A stretch of 40,628 nt of DNA from an uncultured Collinsella sp. (GTDB lineage Bacteria; Actinomycetota; Coriobacteriia; Coriobacteriales; Coriobacteriaceae): positions 1-40,628 of the forward strand of contig URCS01000015.1 of the NCBI GenBank assembly GCA_900546455.1, written 5' to 3'. The translations under genes and the position numbers were made by a program. Under the pieces are notes generated by a model. That model did not search any database and had not been told where the DNA came from. It saw only the letters and a list, made by a program, of their open reading frames with translations. Each line of letters starts with the position of its first letter. The stretch's first letter is position 1. Shown in pieces: positions 39,437 to 40,628 of the stretch.

Positions 39437-40628
39437 TTAGGCGAAGTAGGCTACGCCACTCTCAAAGATGGGCATGAACTTATCGCCGGGGACATGCTCG
39501 GGCACGTTGCGGTACAGGTTGTCGCCGCGACGCTCGGCGTGGCCCATCTTGCCCAGGACGCGGCCGTCGGGGCTCGTGATACCCTCGATGGCCAGTGCGG
39601 AGCCGTTGGGGTTGACGGAAAGATCCATGCTGGGCTTGCCGTCCTCGCCCACGTACTGCGTGGCGACCTGGCCGTTGGCGATGAGCTGGGCGAGCACCTC
39701 GTCGTTGGCGACAAAGCGGCCCTCGCCGTGGCTGATGGCGACGGTGTAGGGGTCGTCGAGGCTGCACTGAGACAGCCACGGGGACAGGTTGGACGAGATA
39801 CGGGTGCGCACCAGGCGGCTCTGGTGGCGGCCGATGGTGTTGAACGTCAGCGTGGGCGCATCGGGCGTGGCGTCGACGATATCACCGTAGGGCACCAGAC
39901 CGAGCTTGACCAGCGCCTGGAAGCCATTGCATATGCCCAGCATCAGGCCATCGCGGGTCTTGAGCAGGTCGCGGACGGCCTCGGTGACCTCGGGAGCGCG
40001 GAAGAACGCCGTGATGAACTTGGCGGAGCCGTCGGGCTCGTCACCGCCCGAGAAGCCGCCGGGGATCATAACGATCTGGCTTGCACGGATGCGGCGGGCA
40101 AGCTCGCGGGTGCTCTCGGCGACGGCCTCGGGCGTGAGGTTGTTAATCACGAAGGTGTCGGCCTCGGCACCGGCGGCACGGAAGGCGCGGGCGCTGTCGT
40201 ACTCGCAGTTGTTGCCGGGGAACACGGGGATGATCACGCGCGGGCGGGCGATCTTGGCGCCGCCGTACACGTGGATATCCTTGGCACGGAAGTCGATGGT
40301 CTCGACCTCGGGGGTCTCGCCGACGCTGCGGTAGGCGAAGACGCCCTCGATGCCGCTCTCCCAGGCCTCCTGGAGCTCGGCGAGCTCGATGACCTTGGAG
40401 CCGGTGTCGATGACATAGCCCTCGACGGTGGTGCCCAGGGGCTCGACGACAACGCCGTCGGCGACCTCGGGCAGCTCGGCATCCTCGGCGAGCTCGACGA
40501 TAAAGCTGCCGTAGAGCGGGGTGAAGAGGCTCTCCACGTCCACGTCCTCGGCAAGTTCGATGCCGATCTGGTTGCCGACGCACATCTTGAAGAGGCTCTC
40601 GGCGCCGCAGCCGTAGCCGGGCGTGGAG
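39437..40628 (-). CDS. purL: Phosphoribosylformylglycinamidine synthase, C-terminal part (edge-truncated)
   Basis: The last 396 codons of a large single-chain FGAM synthase, which converts FGAR to FGAM with glutamine and ATP in purine synthesis. The frame is open through the window edge, where it reads GYGCGAESLFK, so an apparent ATG at 40585 is internal. The visible part contains the end of the synthase domain and the complete PurQ-type glutaminase domain: VFPGNNCEYDSARAF, PGGFSGGDE, the nucleophile Cys in LGICNGFQ, and the SHGEGRF and GHAER segments with the catalytic His and Glu. The one-chain form differs from the split PurS/PurQ/PurL of most Gram-positives. It is followed by a strong terminator. 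Confidence 0.93.
   Translation of the reverse strand, partial: STPGYGCGAESLFKMCVGNQIGIELAEDVDVESLFTPLYGSFIVELAEDAELPEVADGVVVEPLGTTVEGYVIDTGSKVIELAELQEAWESGIEGVFAYRSVGETPEVETIDFRAKDIHVYGGAKIARPRVIIPVFPGNNCEYDSARAFRAAGAEADTFVINNLTPEAVAESTRELARRIRASQIVMIPGGFSGGDEPDGSAKFITAFFRAPEVTEAVRDLLKTRDGLMLGICNGFQALVKLGLVPYGDIVDATPDAPTLTFNTIGRHQSRLVRTRISSNLSPWLSQCSLDDPYTVAISHGEGRFVANDEVLAQLIANGQVATQYVGEDGKPSMDLSVNPNGSALAIEGITSPDGRVLGKMGHAERRGDNLYRNVPEHVPGDKFMPIFESGVAYFA

Noticed and set aside
1..40628. CRISPR array, tRNA/rRNA, insertion sequence or prophage
   Set aside because: No regularly spaced repeats, cloverleaf genes, transposase/integrase motifs or phage structural genes were found.

Overview
The window looks like a chromosomal segment of a high-GC, anaerobic, Gram-positive actinobacterium of the class Coriobacteriia, and Collinsella or a close relative is my best guess. 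The signs are dense bacterial coding with GC-rich codons, an N-terminal-rubredoxin rubrerythrin, an Etf-linked lactate dehydrogenase with a ferredoxin-fused EtfA, sortase-type surface protein tails, a DUF3516 helicase, and a nuclease-domain relative of a kind I associate with Coriobacteriia. The genus is inferred from protein character only; no rRNA is present.

Layout. 1-3221: vitamin B6 synthesis (pdxS-pdxT, minus) with a divergent MocR-type regulator. 3229-6765: rubrerythrin (minus), then an operon of iron-type alcohol dehydrogenase and aldehyde dehydrogenase (plus) behind a paired palindromic operator candidate. 6766-7388: a loose region with a tiny hydrophobic peptide and a short acidic/basic gene whose frame is broken at an A6 run. 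7389-10719: metallophosphoesterase, ChbG/YdjC deacetylase and a DUF2130 coiled-coil protein, separated by two related hairpin repeats. 10740-15361 (minus): DUF3516 Ski2-like helicase, TrmB-like and a second methyltransferase. 15629-20133 (plus): XRE membrane regulator plus DUF4097 protein, then Elp3 and a spermidine-synthase-fold protein. 20161-25779 (minus): a three-gene operon of TerB-N/TerB-C protein, BrxD-like ATPase and Lhr/BrxHI-like helicase. 25869-29892 (minus): DUF554 membrane protein and a five-gene surface-protein locus. 30238-33863 (plus): a three-gene LDH/EtfB/EtfA operon. 33860-40628: HD hydrolase, AzlCD exporter, KdgT permease, membrane GGDEF cyclase, EamA transporter, and the C-terminal third of PurL cut by the window edge.

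How the parts work together. The strongest candidate for an unusual system is the TerB/BrxD/helicase operon. It has the helicase and ATPase pair of type 2 BREX but none of the Pgl/BREX core genes, and is probably a stand-alone DNA-processing or phage-defence module. The lactate dehydrogenase/Etf operon matches the arrangement of electron-bifurcating (confurcating) lactate oxidation in anaerobes. The surface locus pairs small secreted proteins, one ending in a LAQTG sorting tail, with a cytoplasmic protein that resembles a shrunken DUF559-like nuclease domain. No tRNA, rRNA, CRISPR array, insertion sequence or prophage was seen.
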